64,000 nucleotides of DNA from Roseibium sediminicola. GTDB lineage: Bacteria > Pseudomonadota > Alphaproteobacteria > Rhizobiales > Stappiaceae. A model generated the notes under the pieces. It was not told the origin of the DNA. It saw nothing but the letters and a program-made list of their open reading frames with translations, and searched no databases. The position numbers were made by a program, and so were the translations under genes. Shown here piece after piece: positions 35,393-44,255 of the stretch. How positions within the stretch are numbered: position 1 is the first letter of the stretch; every line of letters begins with the position of its first letter. The stretch covers positions 206,011 through 270,010 of the forward strand of contig NZ_JALNMJ010000006.1 of the NCBI RefSeq assembly GCF_023156505.1, in the 5' to 3' direction.

Positions 35393-36565
35393 ATGGCCCC
35401 CTCCCCCCGCTCACCGGTCGCGCTTGCGTTTGGCGGATTGTTCGCGCTGGCAGCAGCCATGGGCATCGGGCGCTTTGTCTATACCCCGATCCTGCCTTTC
35501 ATGGGCGATGCCCTGCGGCTACCCGCGGACGACGCCGGACTGATCGCTTCCGCCAATTTTGTCGGCTATCTGGCCGGAGCCCTGATGGGGGCCTCTCGCT
35601 CGCTCCCCGGCAGCCCGCGTTTCTGGTTCCTGGGCGGTCTGATGACCAGCGCGCTGACCAGTGCGGCCATGGCCATGACAACCGCGCTCGCCGCCTTTCT
35701 GGCGATCCGGTTCCTGAGCGGCATTGCCAGCGCTTTCGTCCTGGTGTTCTCGACCACGCTGATCCTGGAGCGTCTGGCGGCATCGGGCCGCGCGGGCCTG
35801 TCGGCGTTTCATTTTGCCGGGGTCGGCTGCGGCATCGCCTTTTCGGCACTTCTGGTGGCCATTGTTGCCGGCATTTCCGCGGACTGGCGTTTCCTGTGGC
35901 TGGCGAGCGCCGCCGGGACGCTTGTCTTTCTCGCCCTGGCGGCCCTGCTGGTTCCCTCCGAAGCACCGGCCGCTGCGACACAGGCCAAGAACGCCGGCGC
36001 GGCCGTGCCTGTCTCGCCCTTTTCAAGCGGCAGCCGCATCCGCCTGATCCTGGCCTATGGCCTGTTCGGCTTCGGCTATGTGATCACGGCGACGTTCGTG
36101 AATGCGATCGCCCGGACCACACCCGAGCTGCAGCCGACCGAGCCGTTTGTCTGGCTCACCGTCGGTCTCTGCGCGGCGCCCTCCATCTATCTCTGGAACT
36201 GGATCGCGGCCCGCCTCGGGGCCCGCAAGGCCTTTGCGCTTGCCTGCGTGCTGGAATCGGCCGGTGTCGCCCTGACGGCAATCACACTGTCACCGGGGCT
36301 CTTTCTCCTGGGCGCAGGTCTGCTTGGGGGGACCTTCATGGGCATCACCGCCCTCGGGCTCATGGAAGCCAGGCGGGAGACCTGCGCCGATGGCTCTTCG
36401 GCCATCCGGCAGATGCTGGCGGTGCTGACCGCCAGCTTTGGCCTTGGACAGGTGATCGGACCCTGGTTTGCCGGGCAGCTGCACCATGCCACCGGGTCCT
36501 TCTCGGCAGCGTCCCTGGCCGCCGCGGCATCGCTTCTGGTCGCGGCAGCTCTGGCCTTTCGCTGA
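35393..36565 (+). CDS. YbfB/YjiJ family MFS transporter
   Basis: 390 residues, 12 helices. The family-typical start is AAAMGIGRFVYTPILPFMGD, followed by NFVGYLAGALMGASR and FHFAGVGCGIAFSALLVAIV. The second half includes FGYVITATFVNAIARTTPEL. The substrate is unknown. The Met at 35393 gives the usual start. It converges with the aminotransferase gene with 7 bases between stops. Confidence 0.9.
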   Translation: MAPSPRSPVALAFGGLFALAAAMGIGRFVYTPILPFMGDALRLPADDAGLIASANFVGYLAGALMGASRSLPGSPRFWFLGGLMTSALTSAAMAMTTALAAFLAIRFLSGIASAFVLVFSTTLILERLAASGRAGLSAFHFAGVGCGIAFSALLVAIVAGISADWRFLWLASAAGTLVFLALAALLVPSEAPAAATQAKNAGAAVPVSPFSSGSRIRLILAYGLFGFGYVITATFVNAIARTTPELQPTEPFVWLTVGLCAAPSIYLWNWIAARLGARKAFALACVLESAGVALTAITLSPGLFLLGAGLLGGTFMGITALGLMEARRETCADGSSAIRQMLAVLTASFGLGQVIGPWFAGQLHHATGSFSAASLAAAASLLVAAALAFR

Positions 36566-36572
36566 AGCCCGA

Positions 36573-37430
36573 TCAGGCGTGCGAGAAGTCCCAGTAGAGT
36601 TCGCGGGCCCGGGCGGCGATCGGGCCGGGCTGCAGGTCGCGGTCCTCGATGCGCTTCACCGGCGTCACCTTGTTGTAGTTGCCGGTGGAGAAGATTTCGT
36701 CGGCTTCCAGGAACTCGCCATAATCCATGGTGCGCTCAAAAACGTCATATCCGGCCTTTTTCAGCAGCTGGATGACACGCTGACGGGTGATCCCGTTCAG
36801 GAACGTGCCGTTCGGCGCCGGCGTATGTACCTTGCCGTCCTTGGCCATGAAGATATTGGCAGAGGTCAGTTCCGCGACATTGCCGAGCATGTCGCGCACC
36901 ACCGCGTTGTCGAAGCCCCTGCCCTTGGCTTCCACCATGGCGCGGGCATTGTTGGGGTAAAGGCATCCGGCCTTGGCATTGACAGGCATGCATTCCATGG
37001 TGGGGCGGCGATAGGGTGACAGCGTGATGCTCATGGCCGCGTCCTTCGGGGCCATCGGCGCATCGAACAGGCAGAGGCAAAAGCGGGTGCTTTCCGGATC
37101 GCCGACAATGACGCCTGGACCATCGCCCTCAACCCAATACATCGGCTTGACATAGATCTGCTGGTTGCTCTTGAACTTCGCGCAGCCTTCCTTGGTGAGT
37201 TCGGCCATTTCACCTGCCAGCATGGTCGCCTTCATGCCCAGCGCCGAGGCGCTGTCATTGACCCGTTTGCAATGCAGATCGATGTCGGGCATCACGCCTT
37301 CGAAGAAGCGGGCACCGTCAAACACGCTCGAGCCGAGCCAGGACGCGTGGGTGCGCGGCCCCATGATCGGTGGATTGCCCTCATGCCAAGTCCCGTCAAT
37401 CCAGGTCCAGGTGTCGCTCCATCCGCTCAT
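36573..37430 (-). CDS. Fold-type IV aminotransferase (branched-chain type)
   Basis: 285 residues. PLP is probably held by Lys153 in NAKAGCLYPNN. Glu187 in NVAELTSANIF contacts the pyridine ring, and the phosphate loop is FLNGITRQRVI. The start MSGWSDTWTWIDGTWHEGNP with SSVFDGARFFEG matches IlvE-like proteins of alphaproteobacteria. The usual reaction is amino-group exchange between branched-chain amino acids and 2-oxoglutarate; D-amino-acid or other substrates are possible in this fold. GGAAGAGAC precedes the ATG. Confidence 0.88.
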   Translation of the reverse strand: MSGWSDTWTWIDGTWHEGNPPIMGPRTHASWLGSSVFDGARFFEGVMPDIDLHCKRVNDSASALGMKATMLAGEMAELTKEGCAKFKSNQQIYVKPMYWVEGDGPGVIVGDPESTRFCLCLFDAPMAPKDAAMSITLSPYRRPTMECMPVNAKAGCLYPNNARAMVEAKGRGFDNAVVRDMLGNVAELTSANIFMAKDGKVHTPAPNGTFLNGITRQRVIQLLKKAGYDVFERTMDYGEFLEADEIFSTGNYNKVTPVKRIEDRDLQPGPIAARARELYWDFSHA

Positions 37431-37731
37431 GTCTCTTCCCTTTTCTCCGCTGCGCTTGTGCAGTTCGTGAGCCGACACAACACCGGCGAACTCCTAAGGT
37501 CAATAGCTTACCGCAGAAATCCGGAAACTTGCCGGTTTTCTTCGCACTTCCCATGATTTTTGAGATGAAATCGGTCGCTCTTCGCGATTTGACGAATGCA
37601 TTCTTCCAATCCGGTTTTCCACTTCCCGCTCCGCTCCGATCACACGCCTGAGCGGCGACGGGCAAATGCGCAATTGACGACCGCCCTGAAATGTTCTCAT
37701 TATGTTCCAATCAAAAAACGGGAGATCCGAC
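37431..37731. other. Intergenic region, aminotransferase / VOC gene
   Basis: 301 bases between divergent genes. I see no repeat, hairpin or credible ORF. It must contain both promoters; GGGAGATCCGAC ends it as the VOC ribosome binding site. Confidence 0.4.
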
Positions 37732-38166
37732 ATGGAACAGCGCATATCCATGACCACGCTTGTGGTCGATGACATCGGCGAAGCCAGACGCTTTTTCGAG
37801 ACAGGCCTTGGTTGGCAGGTCGCCGCTGCGCCGTCTCCGGAAGTGGTGTTCTTTCAGGTAATCGGCGGTGTCCTGGCCCTTTACAGCCGTACAGCCCTTG
37901 CCGAGGAAATCGGCCGAGAGGTCTCAGACAACCGCACGGGCGCCGTGACACTGGCCTGGAACGGCCGGTCGGAAGAGGAAGTCGATCAGGTGTTTCAGGA
38001 AGCGCTGAAGGCGGGCGCGAAAGCCGTCAAACATCCGGAGAAAGCCTTTTGGGGCGGTTATTCTTCTTATGTGGAGGTGCCGGGCGGACATCTTCTGGAG
38101 ATTGCCCACAACCCGTTCTGGACCGTCGGGCCGGACGGAGCGGTTTCTTTGCCGCCGCAGCAATAA
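37732..38166 (+). CDS. VOC (glyoxalase/bleomycin-resistance) family protein
   Basis: 144 residues with a VOC beta-alpha-beta fold. The first module is RISMTTLVVDDIGEARRFFE and the last is GGYSSYVEVPGGHLLEIAHN, where Glu (HLLEIA) is a usual metal ligand. Such proteins act as lyases, dioxygenases or binding proteins on small molecules. The target is unknown. GGGAGATCCGAC lies before the ATG. Confidence 0.88.
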   Translation: MEQRISMTTLVVDDIGEARRFFETGLGWQVAAAPSPEVVFFQVIGGVLALYSRTALAEEIGREVSDNRTGAVTLAWNGRSEEEVDQVFQEALKAGAKAVKHPEKAFWGGYSSYVEVPGGHLLEIAHNPFWTVGPDGAVSLPPQQ

Positions 38167-38275
38167 GCACGGGTTCCCGTGCCTCTGACTTTAGTCGCAG
38201 GTCGTTGCGCTTGACGCAGCGAGTTCCAGGCTGTTCTCTTCCTCCGTTTCCGGAAAAAGCTTGGAGAGTCGGAAG

Positions 38276-38938
38276 ATGGCGCATGCCGCTTATGTGTTTG
38301 ATGCTTACGGCACCTTGTTCGATGTGCATGCGGCCGTGCGCAAACATGCCGAAAAACTTGGGCCCGATGCGCAACGCCTGTCCTCACTCTGGCGGGAAAA
38401 GCAGTTGGAATATTCCTGGGTGCGCGCCCTGATGGGCAAATATCTGGACTTCTGGGAACTCACCCAGCAGGGGCTCGACACAGCATTCGCTCTGGTTCCG
38501 ACCGCAGACAAGGCGATGCGCGACGATCTCCTCAGCGCCTATTGGGAACTCGACTGCTATCCGGAAGTGCCGCAGGTCCTCACAGACCTGAAGGCAACCG
38601 GCGCCAAGATCGCCATCCTGTCCAACGGCTCGCCCGCCATGCTGGAGGCCGCCGCCAAGGCTGCCGGCCTGACTGAACTCTTTGACGAGATTTTTTCCGT
38701 CGATGAACTGAAGACCTTCAAGACCGACCCGTTGGTCTACGAGATGGTGACGACGCATTTCCGGATCTACCCGGAGGAAGTTTCCTTCCAGTCGTCGAAC
38801 CGCTGGGACATCGCCGGCGCGACGGCCTTCGGTTTCCGCACGGTCTGGATGAACCGTGCCGGCATGCCCGACGAATATGCGGATCTGGCGCCCAAGGCGG
38901 TGCTCGCCGATCTGACAGGACTTGCGGCGCTGAGCTGA
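38276..38938 (+). CDS. Haloacid dehalogenase type II (HAD family)
   Basis: 220 residues. The nucleophile Asp9 is in VFDAYGTLFD. Motif II is ILSNGSPAML, and the motif III/IV region is FKTDPLVYE and SSNRWDIAGATAFG. This is the L-2-haloacid dehalogenase subfamily, which hydrolyses 2-halo acids to 2-hydroxy acids. The real substrate in this host may be different. GGAGAG lies 7 bases before the ATG at 38276; a TTG at 38261 would be longer. Confidence 0.9.
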   Translation: MAHAAYVFDAYGTLFDVHAAVRKHAEKLGPDAQRLSSLWREKQLEYSWVRALMGKYLDFWELTQQGLDTAFALVPTADKAMRDDLLSAYWELDCYPEVPQVLTDLKATGAKIAILSNGSPAMLEAAAKAAGLTELFDEIFSVDELKTFKTDPLVYEMVTTHFRIYPEEVSFQSSNRWDIAGATAFGFRTVWMNRAGMPDEYADLAPKAVLADLTGLAALS

Positions 38939-39328
38939 ATGCAGCCAGATCACCGCACTGAAGCCATCCGCCGTTTCTCCCCCTCATTCGGCGCGGGACG
39001 GAACGAAGGATCGGCAACACCCACAAGTGACGCAACGTTACTCAAATGCCAATCTTCAACTTTCGTCTAACAGTCTCTCTGATTATTTCCATTTCAGAAA
39101 AGATGTTTTGAGTCTTAGTAAAGGTTGCGGCAAATTGAAACTGTAATATCCTTTCTTCAGTTGGGAGAATAGAAGAGCGGCGATCTTACGTTAAGTCACG
39201 CAAAACCCCATTGAAAACAAAAACATAAAACTATTCGCATGGGCACTGCGACGTCAGGAAAGATCAAGGGCTACATCGAAAGCCCTCAACCGGCCACTCG
39301 TTTCTCCTAAACTGCTTGGGAGGAAAAC
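38939..39328. other. AT-rich region upstream of the TRAP operon
   Basis: 390 bases. From about 39030 to 39240 the DNA is AT-rich against its neighbours (ACAAAAACATAAAACTATTC) and probably holds the TRAP promoter and regulator sites. I found no clear dyad or ORF. It ends in GGGAGGAAAAC, the dctP ribosome binding site. Confidence 0.4.
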
Positions 39329-40435
39329 ATGCAAAAGATGACGACACGGCGCCAGGCTCTGCGGACACTTGCAGGGGCCGGAACGGCCGGTGCTGCCACA
39401 CTCGCGGCACCGCACATCGCCTCGGCCCAGGGCCAGACCACAACCTGGAAGATCCAGACCTCCTGGCCGGGAGGCGCAGGTCTGCAGATCTTCAAGGACT
39501 GGTGCGCGACAATCGAGGAAAAAACTGGAGGCGAGCTGGCCTTCCAGCCGTTCGGCGCCAATGACGTCGTGGGCGATTTCCAGCTCTATGACGCGGTCAA
39601 AAACGGTGTTCTGGACGCAGTCAACCCGTTCACGATCTACGCCCAGGGCATCATCCCGGCCGCCACGTTCCTGACCAGCTATCCGCTGGGCCTGCGCAAT
39701 CCGCATGAATGGGACGTTTTCTATTATTCGCTTGGCGGCCTGGAGATCGCACGCGAGCTTTATGAAGCGCAGGGCATGAAATTCGTCGGCCCCGTGCATC
39801 ACGGCCCGAACATCATCCACTCGAAGGTGCCGATCCGCTCGATCGACGATTTCCGCGGCCGCAAGATGCGCCTGCCGGGCGGCATGGTCGCTGAAGTCTT
39901 CACCGAGATCGGCGCGGAAACCACTGTTCTGCCCGGATCTGAGATCTTCCCTGCCCTTGAAAAAGGTACGATCGACGTTGCCGATTATGTCGGACCGGCG
40001 GTCAACTACGCTCTCGGCTTCAGCCAGGTGACCAACTACATCTCCATGGGCCCTCCGGGTTTCATGTCGCTGTACCAGCCGGTCGACCTGATGGACATCA
40101 CCGTCGGCATGGACGCCTGGAACGCCCTCAGCCCGCAGATGCAGCAATTCGTCGAAATGGAAACCCATGTCTATTCGGACATGCACCATGCGGCGATCCA
40201 GAAGGCGGACCAGGAGGCCTGGGCGAAGTTCGAGGCCGACGGCACGGAAATCACCCGCCTCAGCCAGGACGACGTCGAACTGATGACCGAAGTGGCCGTT
40301 CCGATCTGGTTCAATTATGCGAACCGGGACAAGGACAGCGCCCGCATCTTCAAGATCCAGCTCGACTACATGATGTCCGGTTCACTCGGCTATGTGACGC
40401 CCGAGCAGATCGAAGGTCTGGAACTCGACCTCTGA
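39329..40435 (+). CDS. dctP: TRAP transporter substrate-binding protein (DctP)
   Basis: 368 residues. The N-terminus TTRRQALRTLAGAGTAGAAT with a following hydrophobic segment ending at ASAQ is a Tat-type signal. The mature part follows the TakP-like branch of DctP proteins: WKIQTSWPGGAGLQIFKDWC, GRKMRLPGGMVAEVFTEIGA, LPGSEIFPALEKGTIDVADY. These bind 2-oxo acids or similar carboxylates in the periplasm. The ligand is not certain. GGGAGG precedes the ATG. A strong hairpin separates it from the permease genes. Confidence 0.92.
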   Translation: MQKMTTRRQALRTLAGAGTAGAATLAAPHIASAQGQTTTWKIQTSWPGGAGLQIFKDWCATIEEKTGGELAFQPFGANDVVGDFQLYDAVKNGVLDAVNPFTIYAQGIIPAATFLTSYPLGLRNPHEWDVFYYSLGGLEIARELYEAQGMKFVGPVHHGPNIIHSKVPIRSIDDFRGRKMRLPGGMVAEVFTEIGAETTVLPGSEIFPALEKGTIDVADYVGPAVNYALGFSQVTNYISMGPPGFMSLYQPVDLMDITVGMDAWNALSPQMQQFVEMETHVYSDMHHAAIQKADQEAWAKFEADGTEITRLSQDDVELMTEVAVPIWFNYANRDKDSARIFKIQLDYMMSGSLGYVTPEQIEGLELDL

Positions 40436-40458
40436 GCCTTTCACGACGCTCCGAAGAA

Positions 40459-40488
40459 AGAACCCGCGCAGGTCTCTGCGCGGGTTCT
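40459..40488 (+). terminator. Intercistronic hairpin between dctP and dctQ
   Basis: AGAACCCGCGCA and TGCGCGGGTTCT form a perfect 12-bp stem around GGTCTC, 23 bases after the dctP stop and 43 before dctQ. The short tail (GTCGAAC) has no T-tract, so partial termination or RNA protection is more likely than full termination. It would give more DctP than permease. Confidence 0.7.
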
Positions 40489-40531
40489 GTCGAACTCGGC
40501 TGACACAACTTCCGTAAGGGAAGGACGAGGC

Positions 40532-41866
40532 ATGCCTCACCTGGATTTCACGCTGCCGCACTGGGCCTATTGGCTCGGCCTGATACTGTTTCCGCTCATC
40601 GCGGCCAGCCTCGCCAAACGGCCGAAGCCCAAGGAACGCCGCTATACGCTTGGCCTGGGATATTTCATTCTGGTCACCGGTGGCATTCTCGGGCTGCACC
40701 GGTTCTACCTGAAGAACCTGATCGGGCTGGTCTATATCCCGGTCTTCATCTGCATTCTCTTCGCAAACGCGCAAAGCCAGGATGCCCGCTCCGTCGTCTC
40801 CGACATGGACAATCTGGTGCGGCAGTCCGAACGCACCCTCCAGCGCGAGGGCGAGCGGGTGAAAACCGCGGAAGCCGATTTGCCCGGCCTGAAGCGGAAA
40901 CTGGCCGAAGCCGAAGCCGAAGCGGAAGAAGGCAGCTTTGCCCTGCGCCGGGCCGAACGCGACGTAAAACGCGCGGAGCAGCGGATCGAACAGGGCCGCG
41001 AACGCGTTTCGGAAGCCGAAACGGCGCTCGAAACCGCAAGGCCGGCGGCGACCGACGCCCGGCAAACGCTCACCTTCTGGGGCAATGTCGCCAAATACGC
41101 CTTCTGGCTGCTGCTTGCCGGCGTTGTCGTCGATGCCTTTCTCTTGCCTGGCCTGATCCGCCGCGCCAACGCCAACCTGCCGCCGGAACGCGAACTCAGC
41201 GAGGCCGAGAAGAAACTGAAGGAACTGGAGGAAGCCGAGCGCAAGGACGACGCCGACCATGTCTCTGCGGGCTGGACCGGTTGGATCGACCGGCTTTCGC
41301 TGTTCTGCGGCGAATTCGTCAGCTATTGGGCGGTGATCGCTGTCATTGTCTATTATTTCGAGGTGATGAGCCGCTACGTCTTCGGCAGCCCGACCAACTG
41401 GGCGCATGAAGCCATGTATCTGATGTTCGGCATGCAGTACCTGATCGCCGGCTCCTATGCGGCGCTGACGGAATCCCATGTCCGCGTCGATGTCTTCTAT
41501 GCGCCGCTGTCCAAACGCCGCAGGGCCTTGGTCGACCTGCTGACCTCGGTGTTCTTCTTCATCTTCGCAGGCACGCTGCTGGCAACGTCCTGGATCTTCG
41601 CCTTCGACGCCATTGCTGTGCCCTCAGGCAATTCCCTGATTTCGGACTGGGCGCGCGGCCAGATCGGGTTCAGTGAGGTCGTTGCCAGCTGGAACCTGGA
41701 CCAATGGACCGATCCGAACATCCGCTGGGGCGAGATCAGCTTCAACGAATGGGAAGTGCCGCTCTGGCCGATGAAATGGGTGATGGTACTCGGCGGGCTG
41801 CTCCTGGTGCTCCAGGGCATATCGAAATTCGCGCAGGACATCCGCGCACTGACGGGCAGGGCTTGA
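40532..41866 (+). CDS. TM2-like/coiled-coil fusion to TRAP small permease (DctQ)
   Basis: 444 residues, far longer than the 160-200 usual for DctQ. Residues 1-80 hold hydrophobic helices with the TM2-like GGILGLHRFYLKN. A charged coiled coil spans about 85-180 (RTLQREGERVKTAEADL, RAERDVKRAEQRIEQG). Another helix (FWLLLAGVVVDAFLLPG) and a short second coil follow. The DctQ domain is about 250-440 (YFEVMSRYVFGSPTNWAHEA, ESHVRVDVFYAPLSKRRRAL). The first part shares the frame without break. It is 5 bases from dctM. The extra domains are of unknown use. Confidence 0.88.
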   Translation: MPHLDFTLPHWAYWLGLILFPLIAASLAKRPKPKERRYTLGLGYFILVTGGILGLHRFYLKNLIGLVYIPVFICILFANAQSQDARSVVSDMDNLVRQSERTLQREGERVKTAEADLPGLKRKLAEAEAEAEEGSFALRRAERDVKRAEQRIEQGRERVSEAETALETARPAATDARQTLTFWGNVAKYAFWLLLAGVVVDAFLLPGLIRRANANLPPERELSEAEKKLKELEEAERKDDADHVSAGWTGWIDRLSLFCGEFVSYWAVIAVIVYYFEVMSRYVFGSPTNWAHEAMYLMFGMQYLIAGSYAALTESHVRVDVFYAPLSKRRRALVDLLTSVFFFIFAGTLLATSWIFAFDAIAVPSGNSLISDWARGQIGFSEVVASWNLDQWTDPNIRWGEISFNEWEVPLWPMKWVMVLGGLLLVLQGISKFAQDIRALTGRA

Positions 41867-41870
41867 AGCG

Positions 41871-43226
41871 ATGGGTTTGGAAATCGGAATTGAGTGGCTG
41901 ACACTCATCATGTTCGGCTCGCTGCTGGTCCTGCTTATGGCCGGCCTGCCGCTGGCCTTCGTCACCGGTGGCCTTGCCTGCGTGTTCCTCTTCGTGCTCG
42001 GCGACGAACGGGCGCTTAATATTGTGCCCTCGCGCATATTCCCTTTGATGACCAACTACCAGCTGTCGGCGATCCCGCTGTTCATCTTCATGGCTTCGAT
42101 GCTGGAACGGGCGGGCATCATCAACGACATGTTCGACGTCATCTACAAGGTGCTCGGCGGGGTCAAGGGCGGCCTTGCGGCGGCGACCATCATCGCCTCC
42201 ACCGTGCTGGCGGCGATGGTCGGCGTCATTGGCGCGGCCGTCGTCACAATGGGCATCATTGCCCTGCCAGCCATGCTCAAACGCCATTACGATCCAAAGA
42301 TCGCCATGGGCTCGATCATGGCCGGCGGCACGCTCGGCATTCTGATCCCGCCGTCGATCCTGGCGATCATCTACGCGGTCGTGGCGGAACAGTCAGTCGG
42401 CGAGCTTTTCATCGGCGCGGTGATCCCCGGTCTGCTGCTGTCGGGCATGTATGTGCTTTACGTGATCGTCAGCAGCATGATCGATCCGAAAAAAGGGCCG
42501 CCTATCCCGATGGAAGAACGCATTCCGATGCGTGAGAAAATCCGGCTCCTGTCCAACATGGCCGCACCCATCGTGCTGATCGTGATCGTGCTCGGCGTGA
42601 TCTTCACGGGCGTCGCAACCCCGGTGGAGGCCGCAGGCATCGGCACCTTCGGTGCCATCATCGTTGCCGCCATTCACCGCAATCTCGACTGGCAGACCCT
42701 GCGCGAAGCCTCGCTCACCACCCTGAAGGCTTCCGCCATGGTGATCTGGATCATGTTCGGTGCGACCATCTTTGTCGGACTTTATGTCCTGGAAGGCGGC
42801 CAGCAATTCGTGCAAGGCGCCCTGGAAGCGACCGGCCTCGGCCCCTGGGGCATTCTGATCATCATGCAGGTGGTGCTGGTGGTGCTCGGCATGTTTCTGG
42901 ATTGGGTCGGCATCCTGCTCTTGTGCGTGCCGATCTTCGTGCCGATCATCAAGGCGCTCGGGGCTGCCTCCTTCGGCCTCGACAGTCCGGATGACCTGGT
43001 GTTGTGGTTTGGCGTCCTCTACCTGGTCAACATGCAGATGAGCTTCCTGTCACCGCCCTTCGGCTACGCGCTGTTTTATCTGCGCGGCGTCGCGCCGCCG
43101 GAAATCCCGATGACCGACATCTTCAAATCCGCCCTGCCGTTCCTGGCCCTGCAGATCGTCGGACTGGTGCTGTGCATGCTGTTTCCCGGCCTGATCACCT
43201 GGCTGCCCAACCTGGTCTATGGCTGA
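41871..43226 (+). CDS. dctM: TRAP transporter large permease (DctM)
   Basis: 451 residues, about 12 helices. Family marks include AGLPLAFVTGGLACVFLFVL, LFIFMASMLERAGIINDMFD, ILIPPSILAIIYAVVAEQSV, and LLLCVPIFVPIIKALG. Together with DctQ it imports the bound solute using an ion gradient. It starts 4 bases after the dctQ stop and ends the operon, with a terminator at 43243. Confidence 0.94.
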   Translation: MGLEIGIEWLTLIMFGSLLVLLMAGLPLAFVTGGLACVFLFVLGDERALNIVPSRIFPLMTNYQLSAIPLFIFMASMLERAGIINDMFDVIYKVLGGVKGGLAAATIIASTVLAAMVGVIGAAVVTMGIIALPAMLKRHYDPKIAMGSIMAGGTLGILIPPSILAIIYAVVAEQSVGELFIGAVIPGLLLSGMYVLYVIVSSMIDPKKGPPIPMEERIPMREKIRLLSNMAAPIVLIVIVLGVIFTGVATPVEAAGIGTFGAIIVAAIHRNLDWQTLREASLTTLKASAMVIWIMFGATIFVGLYVLEGGQQFVQGALEATGLGPWGILIIMQVVLVVLGMFLDWVGILLLCVPIFVPIIKALGAASFGLDSPDDLVLWFGVLYLVNMQMSFLSPPFGYALFYLRGVAPPEIPMTDIFKSALPFLALQIVGLVLCMLFPGLITWLPNLVYG

Positions 43227-43242
43227 CGCCGCAACAAAAAAA

Positions 43243-43275
43243 GCATCTGCGCCTCGTGGGATAAGACGCAGATGC
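43243..43275. terminator. Terminator between dctM and the outer-membrane gene
   Basis: GCATCTGCG and CGCAGATGC form a 9-bp stem with a 15-base loop, preceded by seven A and followed by CTTT, serving both convergent genes. Confidence 0.8.
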
Positions 43276-43309
43276 CTTTGGCTGCCGAACGAACTGGTCC
43301 GGCAACACC

Positions 43310-44068
43310 TCAAAATGACCGTGACAGGCCGATCATGAGACGATGATTGGCCGAGGTCCGATTGACCTTGGAGCCGCCATAGAGCGATGTCTCGTCAAGG
43401 ATGCCGGTGACCGAATAGTCCGCACGTACATGCCAGTCGTCGCTCACAGCTACTTCGAGACCGCCGCCGAAAACCGGCCCGATGGAGACCGAGTTCTTCT
43501 CTTTGCCATTGGCTTTCAAGCTGTGCTCGGTCGCGGCGATGCCGAGGCTGAGATAGGGCATGAAATTGTTGATCGGCAGACCAACGCGGGTCTTGGCATT
43601 GACCGTCCATTTCGCGCCGGTCTCCACGATACCGAGCGTCGGGTGTTTACCCTTTTCCCGGCTTCCCAGATAGGCGGCACCGCCCTCGACCCCCAGGACA
43701 AAACGCGAGACTTCCCAGTTGTAGCCACCGAACAGACCGAAGGCCGCGTCGACCCGGGAAAAGTCTTTCTTGCGTCCACCCGACTTAACATCGGTCACAG
43801 TCTGGGAAACCCCGGTTTCCAAGCCGAGATAGGGACCGGCCCAAAGGGAGTGCGGAGCCGGTGATTGAAAGACCGGCTCCTGATAGGTGTCGAGATCGGC
43901 GGCAAAGGCTCCTGACAGAAGCACCAAAAGCACCGCGCACAGAACCAGCGGCTCCAATACCCAGTGACTGCGCAATATGCGCCGGACAATGCCACGGCGC
44001 ACGCTCCTGCTCAGGCCGCCGGATTGGCCTCGAGCGGGAAAATCATAATTGGCAAAAGAACTTACCAT
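43310..44068 (-). CDS. Outer-membrane beta-barrel protein
   Basis: 252 residues. A long N-terminus precedes the hydrophobic signal segment (LEPLVLCAVLLVLLSGAFAA). The mature part alternates hydrophobic and polar residues (WAGPYLGLETGVSQTVTDVK, AAFGLFGGYNWEVSRFVLGV, SDDWHVRADYSVTGI) and ends in a C-terminal Phe (LMIGLSRSF), as barrel proteins do. It resembles Omp25/RopB-type small barrels. The 22 residues before the signal may not be translated. Confidence 0.8.
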   Translation of the reverse strand: MVSSFANYDFPARGQSGGLSRSVRRGIVRRILRSHWVLEPLVLCAVLLVLLSGAFAADLDTYQEPVFQSPAPHSLWAGPYLGLETGVSQTVTDVKSGGRKKDFSRVDAAFGLFGGYNWEVSRFVLGVEGGAAYLGSREKGKHPTLGIVETGAKWTVNAKTRVGLPINNFMPYLSLGIAATEHSLKANGKEKNSVSIGPVFGGGLEVAVSDDWHVRADYSVTGILDETSLYGGSKVNRTSANHRLMIGLSRSF

Positions 44069-44119
44069 CAGTGAACTCGCTTCATGGATGACGTTTTCAC
44101 CGCATCACAAACTTGATTT

Positions 44120-44159
44120 ATTATTGTGAAACGATAATTTGCAAAATGATCACAATAAT
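44120..44159. promoter_or_regulatory. 40-bp dyad upstream of the DUF2975 cluster
   Basis: ATTATTGTGA (44120-44129) and TCACAATAAT (44150-44159) are perfect 10-bp inverted arms separated by 20 bases, or two helical turns. It lies in the AT-rich gap between the outer-membrane gene and the first DUF2975 gene, where both promoters must be. The layout suggests a dimer pair binding site. Confidence 0.55.
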
Positions 44160-44255
44160 TTTTTTGTCAACCACTTTGTTTCGCGCTTGCAAAAAAAACT
44201 GGTTCGGCGTACTCAGCACCCTGGGATCAACTTTTCCAAGATGCGTGAGACAGCC

